Positions 8,411 through 17,107 of a stretch of DNA of 47,620 bases are shown in pieces. Positions within the stretch are counted from its first letter, which is position 1; every line of letters starts with the position of its first letter. Origin of the DNA: Pseudooceanicola sp. HF7 (GTDB lineage Bacteria > Pseudomonadota > Alphaproteobacteria > Rhodobacterales > Rhodobacteraceae). The stretch is from assembly GCF_011806405.1 (NCBI RefSeq), contig NZ_JAATOW010000036.1, positions 1-47,620 on the forward strand, written 5' to 3'. The position numbers and the translations under genes are program-made. Below the pieces are notes generated by a model, which had not been told where the DNA came from, did no database searches, and worked only from the letters and a program-made list of their open reading frames with translations.

Positions 8411-9139
8411 ATGAAGGCATCGGCAGTGATCATCCTGACCGCGCTTGCGGGGCTGGCGGGCTGTGCCCCCATGGGGTCGCTGCCACCGGACCCCGAAGGC
8501 ACGCCATCGCGGTTGAACGCCGCCGCCGCGGCCAAGCAATTCGCCGCCGTGGTCAGCGCCGTGGAACCCGTGGCCGACAGCGTCTGCCAGGCCACCCGCC
8601 AGGACGATCACTGCGACTTCCGCATCGCCATCGACGGCCGCCGCCGCCAGCCGCCCAATGCCTTCCAGACCGTGGATGACGAAGGCGACCCGGTGCTGAT
8701 CTTCACCCTGGCGCTGATCTCTGACATGCGGAACCCCGATGAGCTGGCCTTCGTCATGAGTCACGAGGCCTCTCACCACATCCTGGACCACCTGGCCAAA
8801 CAGGCCGCCCACGCCGAGGAAGAGGCCCGCGTCTACGCAGAGGTCGCCGCCCGCAACGGCGCTTCGGAGGACGCGATCCGCAAGGCAGGAGAGGTCGGCG
8901 CCGCCTTCGGGGCCCACAGCTATTCCCGCCAGTACGAGCTTGAGGCCGATTACCTGGGCACCCGCATCGCCCGCGCGGCCGGGTTCGATCCCCTGAAGGG
9001 CGCGCTCTACTTCGACCGGCTGCCCGATCCGTCAGGGGATTTCCTGGGCACCCACCCGCCCAATGCGCAGCGCATGCAGACCGTGCGCGCCTCCATGGGG
9101 CTGGCACCCTGCCCGAACGAACTGGACCTGTGCAACTAA
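8411..9139 (+). CDS. M48 family metalloprotease lipoprotein
   Basis: The 242-residue product starts with a signal peptide and lipobox (LAGLAGC, lipidated Cys18). It has the zinc motif HEASH at 118-122 and the downstream glutamate ligand in YELEADYLG. This arrangement defines M48 peptidases of the YcaL/LoiP and BepA type, which degrade or quality-control outer-membrane proteins. The C-terminal part has the conserved THPPNAQRM segment. It lacks the TPR domain of BepA, so it is closer to the short periplasmic members. The ATG follows AAGGAAGCTACGGA. It is likely anchored to the periplasmic face of a membrane. Confidence 0.9.
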   Translation: MKASAVIILTALAGLAGCAPMGSLPPDPEGTPSRLNAAAAAKQFAAVVSAVEPVADSVCQATRQDDHCDFRIAIDGRRRQPPNAFQTVDDEGDPVLIFTLALISDMRNPDELAFVMSHEASHHILDHLAKQAAHAEEEARVYAEVAARNGASEDAIRKAGEVGAAFGAHSYSRQYELEADYLGTRIARAAGFDPLKGALYFDRLPDPSGDFLGTHPPNAQRMQTVRASMGLAPCPNELDLCN

Positions 9140-9180
9140 GCCGGGGCTGCGGCGCGGGCCGGGCCCGATAGCCCTGCGCC

Positions 9181-10077
9181 TCAGCCCGCCGCCAGGGCGT
9201 CGCGGCGCGGCTGCACCAGGATGATCCCGCCCAGGATCAGCGCCCCGGCAATCCAGAAGCCCGGCGCATAGCTTTCCCCCAGCAGCGCCATGGACCAGGC
9301 CAGCCCGAAGGCGGTGACCAGGTAGCCGACCTGCGCGGCAAAGACCGCCCCGCTGCGGGTGATCAGCAGCACGTAGCCCGCATAGGCAAAGGTATTGATC
9401 AGCCCGCACAGCAACATGGCGCCCTCGGGCAGGCCGAAGCCCTGCCAGGGGCGGATGAACTGCCCGGTGCCAAGCGCCAGCGGAAGGCTGAACCCCAGCC
9501 CCAGCAGGGCCGCGCCGAAGACCGCCTGGAAGGGATCGGCCCCGCCCATGCCCAGCCGGCCCAGCAGGTTGCCCTCCAGCGCGTAAAGCGCCGGGGCGAT
9601 CAGGGCCACGGGCACGAACATCAGCGCCACCGCGCCGCTCACCGTCGTGCCCCCGGGGCTGAGCAGCACCAGCACCCCGCCGAACCCAAGGCAAAGCCCG
9701 GCCAGGCGGCGCAGGCTGAACCGCTCGTTGCCCATCAGCATGGCCAGCGGAAAGGCCATCAGCGGCGCGGTCGAGATCAGGATCGCCAGCAGGCCGGCCG
9801 GCAGGAAGACCGCCGCGCGATAGGTCGCAAGGCTGGGCAGGACAGAGCCAAGGGCCGCCACGACAAGATAGGTCCGCAGCGCGCTGCGGGTCAGCGGCAG
9901 GCCCCGGCCCCGCGCCGCACAGATCCCGCCAGCCAGCAGGGCACTCATAACAAGCTGCCAGAAAACCAGCCCGAATTGCCCGTGCCCGGTGCTGACGGCG
10001 ATCTTGATCAGCGGCTGGGTCAGACCCCAGGTCGCCCCGATCAGCAGGATCGCCAGCAGACCCGCGCGGGCGCTCAC
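9181..10077 (-). CDS. DMT/EamA family transporter
   Basis: The 298-residue product has about ten hydrophobic segments in two EamA halves, with the usual GATWGLTQPLIK opening. It is an inner-membrane exporter type whose substrates range from amino acids to metabolites; nothing here fixes the substrate. It starts at GTG 10077, inside the last codons of ymdB (GTGA, 4-base overlap), so translation is coupled to ymdB. The product ends in a short polar tail. Confidence 0.9.
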   Translation of the reverse strand: MSARAGLLAILLIGATWGLTQPLIKIAVSTGHGQFGLVFWQLVMSALLAGGICAARGRGLPLTRSALRTYLVVAALGSVLPSLATYRAAVFLPAGLLAILISTAPLMAFPLAMLMGNERFSLRRLAGLCLGFGGVLVLLSPGGTTVSGAVALMFVPVALIAPALYALEGNLLGRLGMGGADPFQAVFGAALLGLGFSLPLALGTGQFIRPWQGFGLPEGAMLLCGLINTFAYAGYVLLITRSGAVFAAQVGYLVTAFGLAWSMALLGESYAPGFWIAGALILGGIILVQPRRDALAAG

Positions 10078-10895
10078 GCCAGCGGTGCGGGACCTGCCGC
10101 GGCCAGCCGCCCGCCCTGGCGCACGGGCTCTACCCGCAGCGCCTTGCCGGTGCGATCATCGGTCTCCACGTAAAGGCCGGACAGGGTCGCCTCGCCCTCG
10201 GCGGGGGTGAAGCGTCCCTTGGCCATGCCGGTCACGAAACGGCGCATCGGCTCGGTCTTCTCCATGCCGATGACGCTATTGTAATCGCCCGTCATGCCCG
10301 CATCGCTCAGGAAGGCCGTGCCCTTCTGCAGGATCTGCGCATCGCCCGTGGGCACATGGGTATGGGTGCCCACGACCACGCTGGCACGCCCGTCGCAGTA
10401 ATGGCCCATCGCCATCTTCTCCGAGGTCGCCTCGCAATGCACATCCACCAGCGCCGCCTGCACGAGGCCGCCCGCGGGATATTTCTTCAGCACCGCCTCG
10501 ACATGGGCAAAGGGATCCTCGAAGGGCCGCTTCATGAAGACCTGGCCCAGCACCTGGGTCACCAGCACCTTCTTGCCGCGCGCATCGAAGACGCCATGAC
10601 CGCGCCCCGGCGCATCCTTGGCGAAATTGAGCGGCCGGATCACCCGGGGCTCGCTCTCGATGAACTGCATCATGTCGCGCTGGTCAAAGGCGTGATCGCC
10701 CAGCGTGATCACATCGGCGCCCGCCGCCAGGATGCCCTTGGCATGATCGCCGGTCAGCCCGGCCCCATGGCTGGCATTCTCGCCATTGACGACAACGAAA
10801 TCGAGTTTCCAGGCCTCCCGCATGCGCGGCAGGACCTCCGTGATGGCCCGGCGCCCGGCGCGGCCCATGACATCTCCGAGGAACAGAATTTTCAT
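10074..10895 (-). CDS. YmdB/TIGR00282 family metallophosphoesterase
   Basis: The 273-residue product contains the calcineurin-like metal motifs of YmdB: FLGDVMGRAGR at 5-15, VVNGENASHG around 36-45, TLGDHAFDQ around 64-72 and VVGTHTHVPTGD near 174-185. Homologues form dinuclear iron enzymes that hydrolyse 2',3'-cyclic nucleotides and affect RNA levels or cAMP/c-di-nucleotide signalling. The length and all motifs are normal. It is the upstream gene of a pair with the EamA transporter. Upstream on the same strand is the amidase gene, 237 bases away. Confidence 0.92.
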   Translation of the reverse strand: MKILFLGDVMGRAGRRAITEVLPRMREAWKLDFVVVNGENASHGAGLTGDHAKGILAAGADVITLGDHAFDQRDMMQFIESEPRVIRPLNFAKDAPGRGHGVFDARGKKVLVTQVLGQVFMKRPFEDPFAHVEAVLKKYPAGGLVQAALVDVHCEATSEKMAMGHYCDGRASVVVGTHTHVPTGDAQILQKGTAFLSDAGMTGDYNSVIGMEKTEPMRRFVTGMAKGRFTPAEGEATLSGLYVETDDRTGKALRVEPVRQGGRLAAAGPAPLA

Positions 10896-11072
10896 GGCAA
10901 CGGCCTAAGCCCAAGCCGCGAGGGAGGCAAGCCTCATGACGCCGCGATTTCCCCACCGCGGCAAATCCACCATCCCCCCTCCCGGCAAACCCAACTCCCA
11001 CGAACGGCCCCGACGGTCCAACAAAGAACCGCCGCCGCCAAACCAGGCGCTCCCCCCCTCTTCTTCTTGCCG

Positions 11073-11089
11073 AAAAACTCCCGCCGGAG
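11073..11089 (-). terminator. Weak terminator-like hairpin after the amidase gene
   Basis: On the minus strand, CTCC (11086-11089) pairs with GGAG (11078-11081) around a GGCG loop and is followed by TTTTT. The stem has only four base pairs. It lies 44 bases past the amidase stop, in a C-rich 237-base gap that otherwise shows nothing I can name. Confidence 0.35.
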
Positions 11090-11132
11090 GCAGCCCTCCC
11101 CAGGCGCGCAGCCCGCCGGTTTCCGCGCCCGA

Positions 11133-11867
11133 TCAGCCCCGCAGAACCGGATAGCGCCGCGCCAGCGCGCGCGCCACGGCCCGATCCGCCGGGCTCTCCG
11201 CCGCCGTCGCCCAGGGGCGAAAACGCATGCGGAAGGCCGCCAGCAGGGCCTCTTCGCTCACGCCCTCCGGATGGCGATAGCCAAACCGCGCAAGGTCGGA
11301 AAAGAACGTCCCGTCCTCCCCGGCCCCGTCCTCGCCAGCCACATCACCCGGCTCCGGCCAGACCGAGAGCCCTTGGAGCGCCAGCCGGCGCCAGTCGAAC
11401 TTCGGCCCTGGATCGACCTTGCGCACCGGCGCCATGTCCGAATGGCCGATCACCCGCTCAGGCGGGATCGACCAGCGCTGCATGATGCCGCCCAGCAGCG
11501 CCTCCAGCCGGGCCATCTGCGGCGCGGCAAAGGGGGTATCGCCCGGATTGGCCAGCTCGATCCCGATGGAGCGTGAATTCACGTCCTCGACGTCGCCCCA
11601 GGCCCCGGCGCCGGCATGCCAGGCGCGCCGGGCCTCCGGCACCAGCTGCCAGAGCCGGCCATCCTCGGCGATCAGGTAATGACAGGAGACGGGGAAAAGC
11701 CCCTCTGGCGGGGACTCGTCGCAGAGCCGCTCAAGCGCTGCCTCGGCGGTGGCCATGGCAGTAAAATGCAGGACGATGATGTCCGGCAGGGCCCCGCCCC
11801 GCCGGTCCCCGACATTGGCGGAGGGGCACCAGAGTGCCCCAGCCGCATCCGGGGTCGCGCGGTTCAC
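11133..11867 (-). CDS. N-acetylmuramoyl-L-alanine amidase (AmpD-like, amidase_2)
   Basis: The 244-residue product has the amidase_2 zinc site: H34 in IVLHFTAM, H142 in VIGHSDMAP and D152 in KVDPGPKF, with K150 nearby. This is the AmpD arrangement, which cuts the amide bond between N-acetylmuramic acid and L-Ala in anhydro-muropeptides. No signal peptide is visible, which fits a cytoplasmic recycling role. The C-terminal 60 residues may help peptidoglycan binding (FGYRHPEGVSEEALLAAFRMRF). It starts at GTG 11867, overlapping the upstream Excalibur-type lipoprotein gene by four bases. Confidence 0.92.
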   Translation of the reverse strand: MNRATPDAAGALWCPSANVGDRRGGALPDIIVLHFTAMATAEAALERLCDESPPEGLFPVSCHYLIAEDGRLWQLVPEARRAWHAGAGAWGDVEDVNSRSIGIELANPGDTPFAAPQMARLEALLGGIMQRWSIPPERVIGHSDMAPVRKVDPGPKFDWRRLALQGLSVWPEPGDVAGEDGAGEDGTFFSDLARFGYRHPEGVSEEALLAAFRMRFRPWATAAESPADRAVARALARRYPVLRG

Positions 11868-12577
11868 CCGTTCGCGGCGGCAGCCGCCTTGCGGAAGGGC
11901 GCGGGATCCCAGGAACAGGCATAGCCATCCCCATCCGGGTCCAGCGCCTTGGGATCCTTCTGCGGCCCGCCGCTGGCCAGGAACTGCCGCTGCGCCATGT
12001 CAGGAGAGGGGAACTTGCTGCAATTGCGCGCATTGCGCGATTCCGTGAACAGCGAGCCCCGCTGGTAGATCTGCACGCCCTTGGGGTTGGTGCTGTTCAG
12101 CGCATAGGCCACGATGTTCGGCCCGGTCGCCTCACGCTGCGGCAGGGCGGTCGGCTGCACCTGCTCGTAGCGTGCGCGGTTGGCCGCGATCAGCGCCGCG
12201 TCTTCCTCGCGCGAGCGTTGCTCGCCCACGGCCTCAAAGTTGTTTTCCTCGGAGATCCCGATCTCGTTCACGGCCTCGGGCGCCGCGGCGGTGGCGTTCA
12301 GCATGGCATCGGTCTGCGATGCCACGGCAGAGCCGTTCCCCGCCCCGGCTGTCGTTCCCATGGCCGAAAGCGGCTGGGAAGAGACCGCCGGCGCTGCCAG
12401 CGCAGAGGCGCCCTGCGCCCCGCCCGCCGCGGGGCCAGAGCCGGCCAGGATCATCTCCCGCTCGTGGGCATATTGGCTGGAGGCGGAATAGCTGCCACCG
12501 GTCGTTCCGGTGCAGCCTGCCAGGCCCAGAAGGGCCAGGGCGGTCATCATCTTGCGCATCGTCGTCACTCTGCTCAT
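11864..12577 (-). CDS. Lipoprotein with C-terminal Excalibur-like calcium-binding motif
   Basis: The product has 237 residues: a signal peptide with lipobox LLGLAGC, about 100 residues of low-complexity Ala/Gly/Ser/Thr linker, then a compact C-terminal region. That region contains NARNCSKF and DPDGDGYACSWDPAPF. The DxDxDGxxC pattern with a preceding Cys is that of the Excalibur domain, an EF-hand-like calcium site found in envelope proteins. It should sit at a membrane facing the periplasm. An internal ATG at 12559 is an alternative start; neither has a strong ribosome site. It is coupled to the amidase by a GTGA overlap. Confidence 0.82.
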   Translation of the reverse strand: MSRVTTMRKMMTALALLGLAGCTGTTGGSYSASSQYAHEREMILAGSGPAAGGAQGASALAAPAVSSQPLSAMGTTAGAGNGSAVASQTDAMLNATAAAPEAVNEIGISEENNFEAVGEQRSREEDAALIAANRARYEQVQPTALPQREATGPNIVAYALNSTNPKGVQIYQRGSLFTESRNARNCSKFPSPDMAQRQFLASGGPQKDPKALDPDGDGYACSWDPAPFRKAAAAANG

Positions 12578-12658
12578 GCCTGTGCCGTCCGGCCTGCCCT
12601 GTCACGGCGCCGCCAGAAAGGCCGCGCCGCCGGGCATCCGGCGGTCTGGATTAGCGGC

Positions 12659-14146
12659 TTACCACCATTTGGAAGGCTTGGAAACAAAGCCTGCGGCCTG
12701 CTCAAGCGCATAGGCGGTGTTCAGCAGATCGCCTTCCTCCCAGGGACGGCCGATCAGCTGCAGGCCCAGCGGCAGACCCTGCGCGTTCATCCCCGTGGGC
12801 AGGGCGATGCCCGGTAGGCCGGCCAGGTTGACCGTCACGGTGAAGACATCGTTCAGGTACATGGCGACCGGGTCCGCCTCGGTCATCTCGCCCAGACCGA
12901 AGGCAGCCGAGGGCGTCGCCGGCGTCAGGATCGCATCGACCCCTGCCGCGAAGACATCGTCGAAGTCCTTCTTGATCAGGGCCCGGACGCGCCGCGCGCG
13001 GTTGTAATAGGCATCGTAGAAGCCCGCGCTCAGCACGTAGGTGCCGACCATGACGCGGCGCTGCACCTCGTGGCCGAAGCCCTCGGCCCGGGTCTTTTCG
13101 TACATCTCGGTGATGCCGTCGCCCTGAGCCAGCTTGGCGCGGTGGCCGTAGCGGACGCCGTCATAGCGCGCCAGGTTGGAAGAGGCCTCGGCCGGGGCAA
13201 TCACGTAATAGGCGGGCAGCGCGTATTTCGTATGCGGAAGAGAGATATCGCGGATCTCGGCGCCCGCGGCCTTCAGCATCGCCTTGCCCTCGTCCCAGAG
13301 CTTCTGGATCTCCTCGGGCATGCCCTCCATCTGGTACTCTTTCGGAATACCGATGACCTTGCCCTTGATGTCGCCGGTCAGCATGGCCTCGAAATCGGGC
13401 ACGGCGATATCCATGCTGGTGGAATCCTTGGGATCATAGGAGCACATGGCCTCCAGCATGATCGCCGCATCGCGCACGTCCTTGGTCATCGGGCCCGCCT
13501 GGTCCAGGCTGGAGGCGAAGGCCACGATGCCCCAGCGGGAGCAGCGCCCGTAGGTCGGCTTGATGCCCGTGATGCCGGTAAAGGCGGCCGGCTGGCGGAT
13601 GGAGCCGCCGGTATCCGTGCCCGTCGCCGCAAGGCAGAGATCCGCAGAAACCGCAGAGGCAGAGCCCCCGGAAGAGCCCCCGGGCGTCAGTGCCGTCTCG
13701 TCATTGCCGCGCCGCCAGGGGTTCACCGCATTGCCGTAGCAGGAGGTCTCGTTCGAGCTGCCCATGGCGAACTCGTCCATGTTCAGCTTGCCCAGCATGA
13801 CCGCACCCGCGTCGAACAGGTTCTGCGTCACGGTGCTTTCGTATTCCGGCTTGAAGCCGCCGAGGATGTTGGAAGCCGCCTGGCTGGGCACGCCCTTGGT
13901 GCAGAACAGGTCCTTGATCCCCAGCGGGATGCCGCACATGGCGGGTGCATCCCCGGCCTTGATACGCTCATCGGCGGCGGCTGCCTGAGCGCGCGCGATC
14001 TCGGAGGTGTCGTGGACAAAGGCGTTCAGCTGGCCCGCGCCCTCGATGGCGGTCAGGCAGGCCTCTGTCAGCTCGGCAGAGGTCACGTCGCCCTTGCGCA
14101 GGGCATCGCGTGCCTCGGCGATTTTCAGGGTGTTCAGATCGGTCAT
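12659..14146 (-). CDS. gatA: Glutamyl-tRNA(Gln)/aspartyl-tRNA(Asn) amidotransferase subunit A
   Basis: The 495-residue product has the amidase-signature catalytic triad: K78 in PLGIKDLF, cis-Ser158 in TPGGSSGGS and nucleophile Ser182 in [10 protein letters not shown]. GatA releases ammonia from glutamine for GatB to amidate misacylated Glu-tRNA(Gln) or Asp-tRNA(Asn). The start at 14146 follows GAAAGGCACTGAA. It lies 75 bases after gatC on the same strand. gatB is not in the window, as is common in alphaproteobacteria. Confidence 0.97.
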   Translation of the reverse strand: MTDLNTLKIAEARDALRKGDVTSAELTEACLTAIEGAGQLNAFVHDTSEIARAQAAAADERIKAGDAPAMCGIPLGIKDLFCTKGVPSQAASNILGGFKPEYESTVTQNLFDAGAVMLGKLNMDEFAMGSSNETSCYGNAVNPWRRGNDETALTPGGSSGGSASAVSADLCLAATGTDTGGSIRQPAAFTGITGIKPTYGRCSRWGIVAFASSLDQAGPMTKDVRDAAIMLEAMCSYDPKDSTSMDIAVPDFEAMLTGDIKGKVIGIPKEYQMEGMPEEIQKLWDEGKAMLKAAGAEIRDISLPHTKYALPAYYVIAPAEASSNLARYDGVRYGHRAKLAQGDGITEMYEKTRAEGFGHEVQRRVMVGTYVLSAGFYDAYYNRARRVRALIKKDFDDVFAAGVDAILTPATPSAAFGLGEMTEADPVAMYLNDVFTVTVNLAGLPGIALPTGMNAQGLPLGLQLIGRPWEEGDLLNTAYALEQAAGFVSKPSKWW

Positions 14147-14221
14147 TTCAGTGCCTTTCGGATGGCAGGTCGGCGCAGGTCCCACCGCATGCGGCGCGGA
14201 CCCCGGAAGCGGTCGGAGCGG

Positions 14222-14509
14222 TTACTCGACGACCTTGGGCACAGCGAAGAAGCCTTCGCGGGCATCGGGCGCATTGGCCAGGATCTTGTCCTGCTGGTCG
14301 CCTTCCGTGACCACGTCCTCGCGCCGCTTCAGGCGCTGCGGCGTGACGCTGGTCATGGGCTCCACGCCCTCCACGTCGACCTCGTTCAGCTGTTCGATGA
14401 ACCCGAGGATCGTGTTGAACTCTTCCGCCAGGGCGGGAAGCTGATCTTCCTCGACCTTGATGCGGGCCAGTTTCGCCACCTTGGCGGCAGTTGCGGTGTC
14501 GATCGACAT
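14222..14509 (-). CDS. gatC: Asp/Glu-tRNA amidotransferase subunit C
   Basis: The 95-residue product has the GatC pattern: KVAKLARIKVEEDQL at the N terminus, FNTILGFIEQLNEVDVEGVEPM in the middle and a C-terminal REGFFAVPKVVE. GatC wraps around the A-B interface and stabilises the amidotransferase. The start at 14509 follows AAAGAGGCTCCG and is the MSIDTAT form; a longer open frame upstream belongs to a different reading context. It precedes gatA as the first of the two genes. Confidence 0.96.
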   Translation of the reverse strand: MSIDTATAAKVAKLARIKVEEDQLPALAEEFNTILGFIEQLNEVDVEGVEPMTSVTPQRLKRREDVVTEGDQQDKILANAPDAREGFFAVPKVVE

Positions 14510-14553
14510 CGGAGCCTCTTTCTGCTGGAACGGGCGCTTTGATCGGCACGGGT

Positions 14554-15258
14554 TTAGCGCCCGCGCGCCCCGCCCGCAAGCATGTGGCGCAGGTAGGTGA
14601 CGATCATCCAGCCCAGCAGCACGGCATTGAGCAGATGCCACAGGAAATGGGTGCCGATGCCAACGGTCGCCGCACAAAGGGGCGCGTCCAGTGACCGGAA
14701 GCTGAGCGACAGCAGCAGCAGCCCCGCCCCGATCGCCAGGCCGCGCGCTGTGGCGGGCGCGCGGCGCGCCAGCGCAAGGGCATAGCCCGCGATCAGCACC
14801 GGCACGATCATGTAGCCCGCGCTGACCCCGTAAAGCGGCAGCCGCGCGAAAAGCGGCGTGGTCAGGGCGGCCAGCGGGAAGAAGGCCAGCACCGCCAGCC
14901 CGGCGACCAGCGGGCGCTGCCCCAGCATGTCGCGGGTGGCCGCGAAGATGTAGATCAGGATGAAGACCAGGATCGGCAGCGTATCCGCCGCCCCTGCCCA
15001 GGCCGTGGCAAAGGTATGGAACAGCCCCGACCCCACCCCGATCGCCGCCAGCGTCACGCAAAGCGCCCGCGCCAGCGGCACGCCCCGCGCCCTGTGCCAC
15101 AGCAGGGCCGCCACCAGCACGAAGGCCAGGTTGGTCACCGCGTTCAGCGGCTCCGCCCAAAGCCCCGACCCCAGCCGTTCGCAATAGGCATCTATCTGTC
15201 GGCTCAGCTCCAAGGGGTTTAACCCGTCCGTCCCGATGCTACGTTGCCCCCCAGACAT
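14554..15258 (-). CDS. Ceramidase-like (alkaline ceramidase/CREST family) membrane protein
   Basis: Depending on the start, the product has about 215-234 residues and some seven membrane segments. The sequence IDAYCE followed by WAEPLNAVTNLAF is typical of bacterial members of the alkaline ceramidase/CREST hydrolase family. Potential metal ligands are the His in GLFHTFAT and the C-terminal HFLWHLLNAV. In Rhodobacteraceae the substrate is unproven. The start is uncertain: ATG 15258 lies only 14 bases from the ATG of the divergent UPF0173 gene and overlaps its ribosome site, while the conserved part begins about 20 codons later. It ends 44 bases before gatC. Confidence 0.8.
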   Translation of the reverse strand: MSGGQRSIGTDGLNPLELSRQIDAYCERLGSGLWAEPLNAVTNLAFVLVAALLWHRARGVPLARALCVTLAAIGVGSGLFHTFATAWAGAADTLPILVFILIYIFAATRDMLGQRPLVAGLAVLAFFPLAALTTPLFARLPLYGVSAGYMIVPVLIAGYALALARRAPATARGLAIGAGLLLLSLSFRSLDAPLCAATVGIGTHFLWHLLNAVLLGWMIVTYLRHMLAGGARGR

Positions 15259-15271
15259 AGGAGGTTTCCCC

Positions 15272-15961
15272 ATGAAAATCATCTGGCTTGGCCATGGTTC
15301 TTTCCGTTTCGAAATCGGCGGCGAGGTGCTGCTGGTGGACCCGTTCCTCTCCGGCAACCCGGTCTTTCCCGAAGACCGCCGGGCAGAGGCGCTCTCTGGC
15401 GTGACCGCGATCTTCATCAGCCATGGTCATGACGACCACACCGCCGACGCGCTCGCCATCGCCGAAGAAACCGGCGCCAAGATCTACTGCATCGCCGATC
15501 TGGCCGGCTTCTGGGGCAAGTCCGGCGTGGACTGCGTAGGCTTCAACAAGGGCGGCACCGTGAAGGTGGGCGATGTCTCCGTCACCATGGTGAACGCCAC
15601 CCACAGTTCCTCGATCTCCACCGATCACGGCCCGGCCTACGTGGGCGCCGAATCGGGCTTCATGATCGAGGGCGAAGGCCATTCGATCTATTTCTCCGGC
15701 GACACGGACGTGATGGCGGACATGAAGATCTTCAACGACCTGCACAAGCCGGACATCGGCATCCTCTCTGCAGGGGGCTTTTACACGATGGACATGAAGC
15801 GGGCGGCCTATGCGGCCAAGACCTTCTTCGATTTCAAGACGGTGATCCCGATGCATTACCGCACCTTCCCCGCGCTGGAGCAGAACGCCGACCTGCTGAA
15901 GGCAGAGCTGCCCGGCGTGACCGTGATCGAGCCCGACGTGCTTGAGCCGATCGAGCTCTAG
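15272..15961 (+). CDS. UPF0173 metal-dependent hydrolase (metallo-beta-lactamase fold)
   Basis: The 229-residue product has the short UPF0173 form of the metallo-beta-lactamase fold. It opens with IWLGHGSFRF, has ISHGHDDHTAD as the HxHxDH metal motif near residues 51-57, then a SGDTDVMADM metal-bridging Asp and a late PMHYRTFP His. All metal ligands are present. The substrate is unknown. The start at 15272 is fixed by AGGAGGTTTCCCC. It is divergent from and almost abutting the ceramidase-like gene. Confidence 0.92.
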   Translation: MKIIWLGHGSFRFEIGGEVLLVDPFLSGNPVFPEDRRAEALSGVTAIFISHGHDDHTADALAIAEETGAKIYCIADLAGFWGKSGVDCVGFNKGGTVKVGDVSVTMVNATHSSSISTDHGPAYVGAESGFMIEGEGHSIYFSGDTDVMADMKIFNDLHKPDIGILSAGGFYTMDMKRAAYAAKTFFDFKTVIPMHYRTFPALEQNADLLKAELPGVTVIEPDVLEPIEL

Positions 15962-15981
15962 CCAACGTCGCCCCGGGCGGC

Positions 15982-16019
15982 GGGGGGCACGGGGGGGATC
16001 TGCCCCCCGGCGTCCCCCC
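15982..16019 (+). terminator. Very GC-rich hairpin after the UPF0173 gene
   Basis: CGGGGGG (15990-15996) pairs with CCCCCCG (16003-16009) around GATCTG. An outer G6/C6 arm (15982-15987 with 16014-16019) extends it through a small internal loop. It lies 20 bases past the stop but has no T tract, so termination is likely but not certain. Confidence 0.45.
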
Positions 16020-16211
16020 TCTGCAGCCTGGTGAAGGCCCCCTGAAGGCGCCGCGCCCGCCGTCAGAGGCGGCGTTTCCGGGTATAGATTAGCTGGCCGC
16101 GCCGCCTCGCGCCCGCAAGAGCAGCCCCCAAGAACAGATCCTGTCTGCCTACTGTGCGGAGCGATCCGACAACAGGCCGCTGCCGATCACCTCTTCCAGT
16201 TCTCGGGACGC

Positions 16212-16856
16212 TCAGTCCGACTTCGGCTGCCGGCTCTGCCGGAGCTGATTGTGAAGATAGCTTTCGGCCGCCCTGCGTTCCCTGCGGGAGCGCATCTGGT
16301 GCGTGGATACGCTGTCCGGAACAAGCTCCTTTGCCGTGTCGCCTCCATGAAGGGTAAAGCAGCGCCTGGCCCCGACGGAAAGATCCTCCGCCCCATAGGC
16401 GCCGATGACGACAATCTCGAGGCCGTCGAAGCGGCTTTCGATCCCGTCCGTCTCTCGCTGGTTTCGCCTCGCGCAGCGCGCCATCAGTTCGGAGAACCGG
16501 CCGATGTCCATGAACTCTCCGGACATCAGAGGCCCCTGAGAGGTCCCTTCGCGCACGGATTTGACGTCTTTGACTTCCGAGGAATCCCTGTCGGTGATAT
16601 CGGCCTCGATCCGCCCCTCGTCATCGGAAAGGACCCCGATGACAGTCAGGATGTAAAGCGGCTCCGCCCCCATGTTGGAGATCAGGCAGCGGCTTTCGAT
16701 CCCGCGACCCGCGCCCCGATTGATAAGGATCTTCGTGCGCCTCTGGCGTGTGTAGGACCCCAACAGGATCTGGAAATATGCAATCCATACAAGCAGGGTC
16801 CCCACGCTGAGCAAGACGCTCAGGCCCGCACTGTACTCATTGATCCAATTCCACAT
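16212..16856 (-). CDS. Membrane-anchored protein of unknown function
   Basis: The 214-residue product has one strong N-terminal membrane helix (about residues 11-32). It is followed by a basic segment (YTRQRRTKILINRGAG) and a soluble region with strand-like periodicity (RCLISNMGAEPLYILTVIGVL). The C terminus is Arg-rich. The Arg-rich stretch after the helix suggests the soluble part is cytoplasmic. I have an impression of similar single-copy proteins in roseobacters, but no function is known to me. The start at 16856 is favoured by GGAG ten bases upstream. Codon use is like its neighbours. It is separated from atpC by the atp terminator. Confidence 0.72.
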   Translation of the reverse strand: MWNWINEYSAGLSVLLSVGTLLVWIAYFQILLGSYTRQRRTKILINRGAGRGIESRCLISNMGAEPLYILTVIGVLSDDEGRIEADITDRDSSEVKDVKSVREGTSQGPLMSGEFMDIGRFSELMARCARRNQRETDGIESRFDGLEIVVIGAYGAEDLSVGARRCFTLHGGDTAKELVPDSVSTHQMRSRRERRAAESYLHNQLRQSRQPKSD

Positions 16857-17054
16857 CGTTCGCCCCGCTCCTTTGGTCACCAGCCTGGACTGTAGGGTGA
16901 ATGCGCTCCGCGGCGAGGGCGCGTAACCCGCCGTGATGTAGTGCATTCGGCGGTGGGGTGATCTGCGATGGACAGGCCCGCCGCGCCACCCGCGCACAGC
17001 GCCCCTTCCCGGGACCCCCGGCCTCTGCCACCTGCTCCCCCTCCTCCGAAACGC

Positions 17055-17083
17055 AAAAGGCCCCGCCGAACCGGCGGGGCCTT
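17055..17083 (-). terminator. Rho-independent terminator of the atp operon
   Basis: On the minus strand AAGGCCCCGCCG pairs with CGGCGGGGCCTT around a three-base loop and ends in TTTTGC. It is a perfect 12-bp stem, 24 bases past the atpC stop. Confidence 0.92.
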
Positions 17084-17107
17084 CGCTGTTTCAAAGTGAT
17101 CTTGCGA

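Noticed and set aside
13070-14542. 490-codon open frame on the plus strand
   Set aside because: Antisense to gatA and gatC.
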